In this document: positions 31,691 to 42,021 of the stretch, one piece after another
Position numbering within the stretch: the first letter of the stretch is position 1
Layout: each line of letters starts with the position of its first letter
From: Ischnura elegans
Lineage: Eukaryota; Arthropoda; Insecta; Odonata; Coenagrionidae
Assembly: GCF_921293095.1 (NCBI RefSeq)
Contig: NC_060248.1
Span: 130,398,972 to 130,462,971, forward strand
DNA: 64,000 nucleotides
Direction: 5' to 3'
Made by a program: the position numbers and the translations under genes
The notes under the pieces: model-generated
What the model was told of the DNA's origin: nothing
The model's input: the letters and a program-made list of their open reading frames with translations, nothing else
Databases searched by the model: none

Positions 31691-32874
31691 TTCCGGAGGA
31701 AGGTGTTATGCTAAAAAACTTAGGCGATATCTATTCAACATCTCTTGATAAAAAGCAAACTAAGTATAACTTTTTTCCCGAGATTATATTCTTTCTTATA
31801 GATCTATTATTGAAGATGTCTTGTTGCCAAAAATGCATTCACTCATTCTCTAATCATGCTGACTGCTCAGTATATGGCGATATATATAATCTCTAGAGTG
31901 GTTTTTCCATACCAGTTTCAGTGTTTTATTTGACAGTACTGAGTAGGTCACCTAATCTTATCTCCCGCTGCCTAAACAAGAAACTCAAATATAACTGGCG
32001 CTCTCATTTCCCTCTCCAATCGCTAATCTATCGCGCTTACAACTAGATAGTTCGGTTCGCAACGTCCTTGTGCTCGTTGTGGATGTATTATTATGAATGA
32101 AATCTTAAAGATTGTTCAGTAAATCAGCGCTCATTCTGGCCATTCTTATGAACACGACAAAATCATAGCTAGAATTATTGGGATCCTGGTTATATTTACG
32201 ACACAGTGGTAAAATATAAACTAATGGCATTCATATGGCTAAGGTTACTTTCCCGTGCAGTAGAAAGTAATCTGGATGGATTAAAAAAGATTTCTGCTGT
32301 TTTATTTTTCATGAATAAATTTACGCGTTGTTTTAAAAGTTGCCCTCGGGATACTGGCTTTACGTAATACTTCTAACTGTCCCCTAAGCCCTTGTCTAGT
32401 AAAGTTAGCCTCGCAGCTGCTACTCAACTTATGGCGCATTAAACTGGACTGTAGCTGGCAGTGCCAGCTACCATCGTCATGGCGATAGTACCTGGCGAGA
32501 ATGCGAAATGTTTTAAAACCTATCGACTGAGTAAAATTATTTGTGGTGAAAATTTCTTGTGAGTTTTGATTTACAATATTTAAGGTAGAACTCCACCAGA
32601 TTAAGCCCTACTCAACTCTTTATAATGGTAATCTTCACTGGTACTCTTCACCCTCGTTTGTGCCTTCAGTATTGGCCAAATATATGATTTGCCTTGAAAA
32701 TGTGGGCGATACGATGTTTAGAGTATGATTTTCGATTTCAGGGGCAGAACTACATTATGATCACCTGCTTTTAGGAGAAGTGTTTTTTTAATAGATTCAT
32801 TATGTTATTTATGGATTTATATCTTAAAGAAATCAAAGATACTGTGTCCGGCGTGATACGGTGGAAATCTTTGA
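31691..32874. other. Unassigned DNA
   Basis: No supported gene. 32395-32530 is somewhat GC-richer with a small dyad (ctggcagtgccag). Confidence 0.45.
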
Positions 32875-33064
32875 AATTCAGCTTATTAAAACCACTTGTC
32901 TGTTTCCACTCGCTTTTATTTACACCGACCATGGTTTCGGCAACTTATGCCTTGATAATGATACAAGTTGATACAACCTTGACAATGGCACAAGTTGCCG
33001 AAACCATGGTCGGTGTAAATAAAAGCGTGTGGAAACAGACAAGTGGTTTTAATAAGCTGAATTA
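32875..33064. repeat. Near-perfect hairpin, ~72 bp arms, 45 bp loop
   Basis: Arms 32875-32946 and 32992-33064 pair almost perfectly ('ttcagcttattaaaaccac' and 'gaccatggtttcggcaact' with their complements; one visible mismatch ctcgc/cacgc). The loop carries two imperfect repeats of 'acaa-ttgataca/acaatggcaca'. Compact foldback MITE or hairpin RNA source. Confidence 0.85.
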
Positions 33065-33389
33065 AAGAAGTCGCTCGAGTTACATTCCAAGTCCAGTGGT
33101 TTGTGCAGCAATATGGTTTGCTGTATCCATTCAAAACCAACTGGAGAAAACATCAGAGCCGTAGCGTGAAGGTGAAAAGAAAGAGTATTTGAAAAGTAGA
33201 GTAGAGCGTGTTTCTGTGTGCGATCACCGAGTTGAGCGCTTTGTTTTGCTTGAACTCAGGGAAAAAGAGAGAAGGAGGCGCAGGAGAGGTCACTGGCGCA
33301 CATTTTATTATAATAAAGACAAACTAGACAACCACACCAAAGGTATGTCACAGCAATTTTCTTAATTCGTTTTTAAAATTTTAGATCTA
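33065..33389. other. Unassigned DNA
   Basis: Nothing recognised. Confidence 0.45.
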
Positions 33390-33474
33390 TTAGTTACAAT
33401 GTTGTATTGAATTTTTCCGTGTGCTTCCCACAGTAAAATCCAGTACAACATTGTAGCGGAGATTTTGGCCGTTG

Positions 33475-33575
33475 GCAGAGATTCTTCCGGGTTTCCTTCC
33501 GCGTTTATCCATTTTCCTGGACAATATTTCGCCAACGTTCAAGTTGGATTCATCTGGTCCATTTAAGTGCCGACG
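33475..33575 (-). repeat. Inverted duplicate, coding-like arm 1
   Basis: On the minus strand it encodes NVGEILSRKMDKRGRKPGRI within an open 100-codon frame (33390-33692). A reverse-oriented partner lies at 33843-33940 and encodes nearly the same peptide. Family not recognised; the basic GRKPG run is AT-hook-like. Confidence 0.55.
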
Positions 33576-33842
33576 CATAATTTGATCATCTATATACGCC
33601 GTATTGTATATTGGCGGAATTCTGCATCGGCATTTCAATAATACAGCATTCACTGTGGCCACTCTTATGGACTCGGAAAAAAATCCACTCATAATAACTA
33701 AGCTCCCGGATGTATATTACAACACAGTTTACTAAAATATGGCACAATTAGATTCATAGTGAAAATTGTGAAGTGGGCTGTAATGTGGCCTAATTTGGTC
33801 TTCTGTACACACCATATTCAATATTGACCAAATTCTGCATCG

Positions 33843-33940
33843 GCACTTAAAGTGGTCTTGGGGAAGCAAACTGGAACGTTGGCGAAATATTGTCCAACAA
33901 AATGGATAAACAAGGAAGGAAACCCGGAAAAATCGCTGCC
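33843..33940 (+). repeat. Inverted duplicate, coding-like arm 2
   Basis: Encodes NVGEILSNKMDKQGRKPGKI on the plus strand, 17 of 20 residues shared with the minus-strand partner. Flanking 'aattctgcatcggca' is also shared. May be TE coding or an unknown gene fragment that was duplicated. Confidence 0.55.
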
Positions 33941-34276
33941 TACTATTTTATTGGATCATTTATGGACGGTGAAATTGATTTTCATTACTTGCCCAGCTTC
34001 TATATTTCTTGTACCTTCATGTATCATTTTTTCGTACAATGCGCCTTTAAAAAGGAAAATAAATTTCCGGAACGTCATCAAATATGTTTTTACAAATGAC
34101 CTAAACATCTAGAGTTCATATTTAAATATGGTCAAGACGTCAAGAACAATAGAAATATAGAAATATTTTGGCAATAATGGCAATGTTTCGGATTATTTTA
34201 GTTTTTTGTGTTCAATGATCTGATTTAAGCATCTTTTAATTTAATTTAATTTTCTGGAATATATTAAAATCCTGGA

Positions 34277-34732
34277 ATGAAAAAAATTGGTTTTACATTA
34301 TTCCTTATTGCATTTTCCTATAAAAGTCTATTTAGGACCGTTTTGGCCATTGATAATATGTCCGGGAAAAAAAACGAACTTGAGAGCAGGGGAAAGTCTG
34401 AGAAATCGATAGTGGAAAGTTGGTATCAACCTTATAGACGACCGACGAAGCCTTCAGCAGATCACGGCGAAACAATCGCAAATAGTTCTCAAAAAAACAT
34501 TCTCAGAACCCATAGATCGCAAGATACGTTGTACGATTGTTTCGTGTATTTTGTGGAGAGCATTCTTCAGTTCGAAGCAATGCATAGGAACAACAGCAGC
34601 CACAACAAAGGCAATGAGTGGGCGCGTAGTGAGTTCTTGAACCCCCCCCCCCCGCGAAATTTTTCCGCGAGCGCCCGCCATTCGTCCCCTCAGGAGAGAG
34701 AGACTGGACCACGGACACCTCCCATCCTCTGA
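34277..34732 (+). CDS. Unrecognised 151-aa ORF with N-terminal hydrophobic segment
   Basis: ATG at 34277 opens MKKIGFTLFLIAFSYKSLF, a possible signal peptide, followed by a hydrophilic Lys/Ser/Arg-rich body and a Pro run encoded by a poly-C tract at 34640. No domain recognised. Neighbours are the duplicated 33.5-33.9 kb block and a MITE at 34848. The poly-C tract suggests the distal part may be non-coding. Confidence 0.22.
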   Translation: MKKIGFTLFLIAFSYKSLFRTVLAIDNMSGKKNELESRGKSEKSIVESWYQPYRRPTKPSADHGETIANSSQKNILRTHRSQDTLYDCFVYFVESILQFEAMHRNNSSHNKGNEWARSEFLNPPPPRNFSASARHSSPQERETGPRTPPIL

Positions 34733-34847
34733 CTTTCGCTTAACTGATAAAATTGTTGACTGATATCAGGGCCACAGATCCGAAATTTGCTTTTAATAGG
34801 GTTATATTAACTATTGCCGACTGTGCTTTAATGTTTAAAATATTTCC

Positions 34848-35122
34848 TGTTAAAATAGTTCTTGGAGTGTAGGTCAACGTATGTTATGCAAAAACGTTTT
34901 AGCCAACGTTTGTATTTATTTTAAACTGTCAGCATGGCTTAACTTTGTACATATTTTAACGATTTTATATATTTATTGGTATTAATAAATAATAAAAAAT
35001 GTAAAATCGTTTAAACATGTACAAAGTTAAGCCATGCTGACAGTTTAAAATAAATAGAAACGTTGGCTAAAACTTTTTTTGCATAGCATACATTGACCTA
35101 CACTCCAACAACTATTTTAACA
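34848..35122. mobile_element. Foldback MITE, ~120 bp arms (275 bp)
   Basis: Both ends read inward TGTTAAAATAGTT(C/G)TTGG, and pairing continues through 'gtgtaggtcaa', 'tttagccaacgtt' and 'cagcatggcttaactttg'. The loop is ~35 bp and AT-only. No unambiguous target duplication. Confidence 0.85.
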
Positions 35123-35469
35123 TGAATTAAACGAGGTCAAGATAAGGAAAAAAATAATTAATAAAATATTTCCGAAAAATTATGCGAATTTCGGAGAAAA
35201 ATGCCCACGGAGATCAAGCCGTGATAACTACGGCGGCTTCGGCGAAAAAACAACGATGACTCTAAATTACCACATTATTCAAACGAAATTTATGGCTTAT
35301 TAAATGAAAGTTTTGAATTTACGATTAGTGTACGTTGACAAAGAAATGATTATGACCAGTATGGGCAACCAGCATATAACATTAAGGCACCCCCTCCCAT
35401 CCTTAAGAAAATTTCTCGCTATGTAAGTACAAGAAAATAGCATAGTTTTGGTCCTTTTTCGTTGGCTTT
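35123..35469. other. Unassigned AT-rich DNA
   Basis: Nothing recognised. Confidence 0.5.
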
Positions 35470-36110
35470 TATAGTAATAGTTTAATAATGATAATTAATT
35501 CTTAAAATATGGTTTCATAAAATATTTATGAACATATTTGGAAGTGAAGTGCACTTCTAAGCAAAAAACCTGCTTTTAGCGTACCAATATAATTTTACAT
35601 GCATTGCTCAAATAATGTAAGGATATTACATTATGTACAAGAGTATTTAAACAGAAAAAAACAAGTAAACTTCCTGTAACATATGGTTTGACTGTGGCAA
35701 CAACACAAAAAGAAAATCTTAACGGAGCACATTTTCAATGTTTATGTATCGTATATTGTATTGTAGCGATAGAATTAACTATCTTATCACTACTTACAGT
35801 TTTGTTTACTTCCTTTATTCTTCCTCTTTATCTTTTTCAGTACAAAAAATTATATTAACTTCCGTGTACTATCTTTCGTCGCCAAACATAAACAACTACC
35901 CATTATTGGTTATTTTCCATGACAACTTTATAAGTGGAGTTAATGAGGGTTTTCTATTACATTTATAACATACACGTCAGACATCAATTGTTAAGAGAAT
36001 CTAGGGAAGTTGTGCAAAATTTCTCTTCTTTAATTTTTTTGTTATACATTTTTGGTCCCATGAACAAATAGGGTATTTTGAATTGCGCGAGGAAAAAAAA
36101 TACACAATAT
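35470..36110 (-). pseudogene. LINE 3' region related to 9340-9612
   Basis: 35470-35732 is collinear with 9358-9612. Further in, the minus strand near 36000-36100 reads TLFVHGPKMYNKKIKEEKF, a decayed 'LFxxGPKxY' block like that at 29850-30059. It thus looks like a Jockey-like LINE end with long 3' UTR. Confidence 0.5.
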
Positions 36111-36189
36111 ATCTGTTAATTTCTTTAAGCACATTGCCGCTTCTTGCATTAAATATTATAAGTTCCCTTATGATTTCAGGTACAGTTTA

Positions 36190-37012
36190 AACTCCCTTTC
36201 CCTCAGACGTGTCTCCACCATCAAAGAATTAGGTGTTTTAATTGATAAAAAATTAAATTACTGTGAGCATATTACAAAAATTAAAAACAAAGCTATGTCT
36301 CTCCTTGGCCTCCTCTACCGCTTCTCAGAAATTGCAGACCCGATGGCATTACGCGCATATTTTTCAACTATTGTCATTCCCGTTGTAATGTATTGCTCCC
36401 CCATTCGGACCATCTCAGCCCCATCCAATATTCTGGCTCTTAAAAGCGTGACAAATTTTTTCATCAATATAGTTAAGCACAGAGTCCTTATCTTCGTAAT
36501 ATGCCCGCTGATACTCTCACTCTCACTCTCTCTCTCTCTCTCTGCACTCTCTGCACTCTCACTTTATCTAATATTCCAAATTTAATCCTCAAATCCGATT
36601 TGAAGCTAATACATAGCATTCTAAACTCTCCCGTTGACTGTCCCGATCTCGTCTCCAATCTAACCTTTTAAGTTCCATGCAGACCCACCCGAACGCATTC
36701 GCTCCTCCATATATTCGCCCATTCCCAGATTGTCACTAACCAAACGTTCCATCCTCTTCCGCCTCTCTTCCCTCATAAATTCCCTTCCAGATCACATTGA
36801 CCCGTTCTCCTTTCCAAACCACTCCTTTACAAACCACGCTCTTTCCTACCTTAATAAAAACTCTTGAGGTCAATAATTTACTTTCAATTCATTGCTATTT
36901 ATTTAAATTTATTATGTTTGATTGTGTTTGAATTTTTTAAATTTGTTATAGTGTGCCACTGTAAAATGGCAAACTATGCTGTATGTGGAAAATTTTATAA
37001 ATAAATAAATAA
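36190..37012 (+). pseudogene. Jockey-like LINE 3' end with ATAAATAAATAA tail
   Basis: The plus frame from ~36190 reads STIKELGVLIDKKLNYCEHI, then KAMSLLGLLYRFSEIADPMA and a YFSTIVIPVVMYCSPI block: the post-RT region of Jockey-clade ORF2. The frame fails after a CT microsatellite (36515-36542). The C-terminal His/Arg-rich tail continues in broken frames to ~36870. The copy ends in a short ATAA repeat at 36996-37012. Confidence 0.85.
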
Positions 37013-37129
37013 GTTCTCGTGTGAAGTTCATATTTCTGAGAAGGAATACTCGCAGTCTAGAGAAATTTCCTTTTTCGTCGCTGTGTGTGGTGGGGGAATA
37101 TCCCATTTGCCGCCGCCTCGAAAGTGATC

Positions 37130-37375
37130 CTCCACCAGCAGAAGCAGCCTCCTTGCGTCGCCCCCCCCCCACCCCACCCCTCCTCCCAGGGCGCCCCCAT
37201 CCCCTTTTTACGGCCCCGTCGCTATTGATCAAGCAGGGAACCCCGCCACCCCCTCCACCTCCCTCGCGTCACCTCCCCACCCCCCGAACACCCTATTTAA
37301 GTCCGCGGGAGAGAGAGAGGGACATCTCACACCGTTGGATTTGCAATAAAAGTTGCGAAATAAATAAAGGAAAAT
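37130..37375 (+). promoter_or_regulatory. C-rich segment with TATA-like core
   Basis: A C-rich block is followed by CCTATTTAAGTCCGCGGG (TATTTAAG at ~37292) and, about 35 bp on, 'tctcacacc' as possible initiator. A promoter for an unseen transcript is possible, but the adjoining DNA is mariner debris. Confidence 0.22.
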
Positions 37376-37655
37376 AAAGGAATTTCATTTTCTTTAGAAA
37401 AATATTCATTTCTTCGTCTACAATGATGTTGTCACCTTCAAAACAGTTCCCATCCGTTCCTTTGCACATGTGCCAGCGCTTCTTCCTTATCCTCGAAACA
37501 CTTCTCAAACTCGATCTTTGTGATAGCCTTTTATCTCTGTCAGCGATTTCTTTTAATGTCATCTTTGCTTCAATTACGAACTCATCATCATCAGCATCTT
37601 TTAAGAGGCTACAGAAAGCACTTTTCACTTCACAACTAGCTGGTAAATACACATG
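37376..37655 (-). pseudogene. mariner transposase remnant, C-terminal part
   Basis: Minus-strand reading includes MTLKEIADRDK, a decayed 'FEKCFED' stretch and CFEGDNIIVDEEMNIFLKK, the mariner C-terminus. The matching upstream part ('CDFFLFPKIKIALKG') is at 38040-38195; the two are separated by a LINE tail. Confidence 0.78.
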
Positions 37656-37719
37656 ACACTGAGCAGCGCTTACGACAAAGTGATATGTATCGCTGAATGC
37701 TTGCGTTTTTATGTTATAT

Positions 37720-38039
37720 TTTATATCTTACTTGCATGCGCAATAATTGTGTATACTTTGTACCTCATTGACTATGCTGTATTTTACGAATAACACGACA
37801 TTAGCTTTCGCTAAAGAATACTACACCCTTATCCTCATGTTTTTTCCCACAAACAGAAATCTTTTTTCCACAAAATTTTCGCATACAGTTTTTCATATTT
37901 TTGACATTTCACAAATATTGTATATCCTTTGTATTGTAAACGTTTGTCTATGTTTGCATTGACGCTATCGAGGGGTTAGGTAGAAGAGGGGACGTCTTAG
38001 TTTCAACCTCGCCCGAATAAAGGCATTTTATTATTATTA
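37720..38039 (+). repeat. LINE 3' UTR with (ATT) tail inserted in mariner
   Basis: Ends 'cctcgcccgaataaaggcat' then 'tttattattattac'. The pattern GAATAAAG plus ATT repeat is a LINE 3' terminus. Mariner coding lies on both sides, so the LINE inserted after the mariner. Confidence 0.65.
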
Positions 38040-38195
38040 CTATGCTTGCCCTTTAAAGCTATCTTTATTTTTGGGAATAGGAAAAAGTCACACTTACAAT
38101 TAGTGAGCAATTTTTGGCGAATACGAAGGCTGGTGGAACCGTTTAAGTATTGTTTTCGGCTAAAAATTCGCGAAAAAGCAATGGTGTGAAGGAAC
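38040..38195 (-). pseudogene. mariner transposase remnant, middle part
   Basis: The minus strand reads CDFFLFPKIKIALKG, the segment carrying and following the third catalytic Asp (present as D), with frameshifts in the preceding YSPD region. Confidence 0.72.
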
Positions 38196-38258
38196 GTCCC
38201 CCTGCCACACGTCTATTGAAGCGGCTTGGGGGGTAGCATGCATATGTGTAGATGAATA
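38196..38258 (+). repeat. CR1-like LINE tail fragment
   Basis: 'ccccctgccacacg', 'gcggcttggggggta' and 'gtgtagatgaa' match the 3' end at 23300-23359. Confidence 0.7.
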
Positions 38259-39595
38259 CCATGCGCTCAAATCGTGCAAGGTATGTAAAAACGGGTACTA
38301 TTTTGAGAAAGAAATGGTAAAACAAATAATGATGGGCAGAGGATTTGCTGAAGTATTTGAAATAGACAGTCTCTATTGTGGTTTTTGTCACATTCAAATT
38401 GGTTGCTTCGTTAAGACGACAGAGCTTCACAAACTCTAACGTCTTCCTTTACAGACACCAAGAAAAGTCGCGTACCAGCCTTAACGAAGATTAGGGAGAT
38501 GTTTTTAATAGAATCCAAGTGCGAAAACATAATTTTCAGGTCATTATAATTTTATAGTTCTAATTTGTAATAGTTTCGTATAATGGGTTCACTTTATGAT
38601 TCACCCCGTAGTTCAGTCTGGGTGTGAAGCTCACCCCAAACTTAAGTAGTATGTGGGAGAGTAAGAAAATCGGGTGAAGAATGGAATTGTCCACGAATTC
38701 CTTAAAAAACAGAATGAGCCACGCATTACTGGACGTATTTTATCAGTGCGTCTTAAGAAAGTTAGGGTTTGATGGAGTAGTTTTTGCGGATCGGTACAGA
38801 ATGAGTTCTGCACCCAATCCACGGTTGATGACCGGATTTATGGAGTTTGGCAATATTTTTGGCGAAATTGTCGAAATGAGGTTTTTAATGCGAGTTAGGA
38901 AAAGTGAAAGTGAGAGGCGTAATTAGAATATGAATTATTTAATAAACACTAATTGGTTACATAATGAACCAGCATTGGCCTGATAATTATTCATATTATC
39001 GCTGCTGCTCATATTGGCAGTGAATATTACGGATAAGAAATAATAACAAGCCCGGTGATGTGGTCATTAATTACAGTATGAGCATGAACTTAACGTAGGA
39101 TGAATGGAAATATTTTTAAAATCTGTGATTCAGGATCGTTTTCAATTAAGTACCTAGAGTATAAAAGAACAGATTACTGCACAAAAAATATGTTATTGGC
39201 CAGTTCTCATGGACCATGAAATCATTTATACCCATTCATATACCAGGCAAACATATCTGATTTCCTTAATTCGAGACTGGAATGATCTGTAAAATCGAAA
39301 AATTGACATTGCTGATGTATAATTTTTCTTCTTGATGCATATCCGACGTGAAGTCGATAAAAAGCTTCAAACAAACAAAGAAATTATTGACTTAGTCGTT
39401 TGTGTCTGAGGTCACTTCATGGTCACCGTGTGAGTTAGAAGTACACAATAATGTCTCTCGATTTAATGCAGTTAAGTGAGCATTATTTTGGCTTGTCAAT
39501 TTTTTCATCTTCATAGGAAAACCATAACGAAACTGAGGGGTATCAAATTCGTGTGTATCTAAGTTGAAGTTAATAGTAATTATTTTAAAAGAGTT
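38259..39595. other. Unassigned AT-rich DNA
   Basis: Nothing I can support; ORFs at 38631-38926 have no recognisable motif. Confidence 0.45.
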
Positions 39596-39599
39596 CGAG

Positions 39600-39785
39600 T
39601 AATTGTTTTAACGAAATGTTAATTTAAATCAACAACAATAAGTGTTGAAGTTTATAAATAAGCAAAGGGTTGTCAAGGGTAAGAAAAAGTTGTTGACTAG
39701 TTACCAGATCAGTTGAATATATAAGTTCGGTTCAATAAATAAAGAGACAACGACATCGTGTTTAATTAAGAAGAATAATTGTGTT
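39600..39785 (-). repeat. U family repeat, copy 1 (LTR-leader-like)
   Basis: Shares 'ttaacgaaatgttaattt', 'aagtttataaataagcaaag', 'ggttgtcaagggtaag' and 'ttgttgactagttacc' with 45890-46205 and 60165-60310. See the 45885-46350 entry for a possible LTR interpretation. Confidence 0.6.
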
Positions 39786-39794
39786 ACATCAATC

Positions 39795-40020
39795 TAGACC
39801 ATTGGTTTCCCACCGCGACGGTATGGGTTCCAATCTCGGCAGTGACAACGATTTTTAGACAGTGTCCGATCCTTGTTTGAGTGCTTCGAGGAGAGAATTT
39901 GTAGCTAAGCCCTCGGTCCGTTTGATGGGACGCTATGCCGTGGTTCCCTAGGCAGTTTTCATTCAGAGGAGATTGACGGAGATGCCAGCTGTTCTCCAAG
40001 CACTATGATATGTCGAACCA
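39795..40020 (+). repeat. tRNA-derived SINE
   Basis: tRNA-like head 'accattggtttcccaccgcg' with B box GGGTTCCAATCTC (39825-39837), then a body typical of arthropod SINEs. It ends near 40020 without a clear tail. The sequence CAGGTAAGT just beyond (40063-40071) mimics a splice donor. Confidence 0.65.
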
Positions 40021-40072
40021 GTGGAGGAGGATTAGAATTTGGGATTGAAAATCATGGAAAGTCAGGTAAGTA

Positions 40073-40240
40073 ATGCCTCATTCACATTACGATTGTTCCA
40101 GCGATCGTCGGAACTATCGTGCATTCACACGGCGATTGTTAAAACCTGCGATGCCCTCTAGTGCTGACATCTAAAGGGAACGGGAAATTGACAGTTAGCA
40201 AAGCAGTTGAGGTATGCAGGGACAAGATATTACATGAAGT
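40073..40240. mobile_element. Harbinger MITE, H1 half copy
   Basis: Starts TGCCTCATTCACATTACGAT after TAA and matches the first ~165 bp of 40508-40928, then stops abruptly near 40240. The second half is missing. Confidence 0.82.
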
Positions 40241-40507
40241 CTATGCTTGGCACCGTTAGATTAAAAATTAGCATAAAAATCTTGAAGGTGACACTTCTTT
40301 CAACCAAAAATCTCAGAAGCAAAAGCTGGTAAACGAGCTAAGAAGCCGAAAATCGAACTAGACCCATTAGATAAGTTTTGTACGTCTATGGTTGGAATCG
40401 TGACATAATAACTTCACACCATCATCGAGGCGATGAAACCACTTCTAACCAATAATCTCGAAAGACAATGATGGCGAAAAAATCCGAAAATCGCTCCGGA
40501 TCCATTA
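40241..40507. other. Spacer between H1 copies
   Basis: About 270 bp of unique DNA; no feature. Confidence 0.5.
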
Positions 40508-40928
40508 TGCCTCATTCACATTACGATTGTTCCAGCGATTGTCGGAACTATCGTGCATTCACACGACGATTGTTAAAACCTGTGCTGCCCTTAAGTGCTG
40601 ACATCTAAAGTGAACGGGAAACTGACGGTTAGCAAAGGTGATGAGGTATGCAGGGGCAAGATATTACTTTGCTCAACGTGTATTTACCGAATAATTTTTC
40701 TTTCGCCCATATTCTCCCTTCCTAGGACAAATCCATGAAAAAAATAGAGCTTCACGAGCTTTACGTCTTTCTCTTGACGCTTCCGTTTCCGGTCTCCCAG
40801 CGCCTAACCATCGTAAAGTGGCAACGTTCGGACCTACGTGAACTATTGTCAGGACATGCATTCACACGGCTAGTTCGGCCAACTATCGTTGGGACGATCG
40901 CTCGGACAATCGTAATGTGAACGAGGCA
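40508..40928. mobile_element. Harbinger MITE, H1 full copy (421 bp)
   Basis: Terminal TGCCTCATTCACATTACGAT and inverse of TGCCTCGTTCACATTACGAT, flanked by TTA (40505-40507, 40929-40931). Opposite orientation to 25305-25727 and collinear with it. The CTCF-like core found in that copy is mutated here (cacttaagggcag). Confidence 0.9.
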
Positions 40929-40931
40929 TTA

Positions 40932-41167
40932 AGGCCTGTTTACACGGTACATTAACACGTACGGGTTAATGTCTACATGTATGAACGCGAGAATGAACGC
41001 CAAAATGCACCGTGTAACCACCCAACTTGTGCGAATGCATGCACAGAATATAGAACCTGTTCTAATTTGGTTCATGCATTCGTACATGATCCGTTCCGGT
41101 CCACAAAAATCATTCACGCAAAACGTACATTAACTCGTACGTGTTAATGTATCGTGTAAACAGGCCT
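40932..41167. mobile_element. Second Harbinger-type MITE (236 bp) abutting the first
   Basis: Ends AGGCCTGTTTACACGGTACA and, inward from the right, AGGCCTGTTTACACGATACA, flanked by TTA (40929-40931 and 41168-41170). The left TTA is the same three bases that close the H1 copy, so the two elements share a target triplet. Interior non-coding, with 'tgaacgcgagaatgaacgcc'. Confidence 0.87.
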
Positions 41168-41499
41168 TTAGATACGAAGGTGGGGGGAAAACACTGGAGT
41201 TGCAGTGAAAAGACGAATGCTGAGTTCGAACATGCTGCTGTGTTCGATCGCCGAGGTGGGCATTTTGTTGTGCAGCCGTGGCTGGGTGGCGAAGGGGTAA
41301 CACAGACTTTTGGATCTGCTTAACTTTATTCCTTACACCACTACTTCTTATTGCCCTTATTTCTCAGTACAGTGGATTCCCGAGAATCCGAACAGATTGG
41401 GACCGAACCCTGCTCGGATTACTTCGGACTAGCCGCAATAATAGCAAAAAAAATACAGTTTGAAATGGAAGAAGGACTCACAAGCGTACGTAGTGCATA

Positions 41500-42019
41500 T
41501 AGTCTATTCACTTTGTCTGCGGGTGAGCTTTCGTGAGAGCCCGGACACTCTCGGATGGCTTCGCTGATAGGGGAGAGGTAGTCCCGAGAGAGAGGAGCGA
41601 ACATAACGTTGCCAAATGTACATAGCCGCCCTACTTTGTCACCGAAAACGAGTGAGTCATGGATGGCCACAGGCATTTTGGCCCCGGTGCCGAGACAATA
41701 CACCTACTCATTTGGAAGGCATTGGAATTATCCTTTCACAGAAGCCCATGACATTGTCAGCTGCCGCGCTGAATGAGACACCGTTGGTGGAAGGCATACT
41801 TGGTTACATGCAAGGAAAACGCGTGAGGTTTGGCAACACAGCTCCACCAGCAGATTGACGATGTTCACTCGGCGGAGGTCTGAGAGCGACTCACTGAGGC
41901 CACGCCCACTGTTTGCTGATTGGCAAAGGCAAAGTCACGTGTCAAGAAACTTTCCCTCCCCTCATTTCCACTTGCTTAGGCCGCACCAGTTCACTCGCAG
42001 AGATTAAATGAACTGAGTA
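41500..42019. mobile_element. TA-flanked MITE, copy B (520 bp)
   Basis: Same family as 1212-1743: starts TAGTCTATTCACTTTG, ends inverse of TACTCAGTTCATTTAATC, flanked by TA (41498-41499, 42020-42021). Internal identity with copy A is high, with small indels. Confidence 0.8.
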
Positions 42020-42021
42020 TA

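Noticed and set aside
36515..36542. CT microsatellite as a regulatory GAGA element
   Set aside because: It lies inside dead LINE coding, so a simple replication-slippage repeat is the simpler reading.
40063..40071. CAGGTAAGT, a perfect-looking splice donor
   Set aside because: It lies between a SINE and a Harbinger MITE with no open exon upstream; the trailing TAA is the MITE's target duplication.
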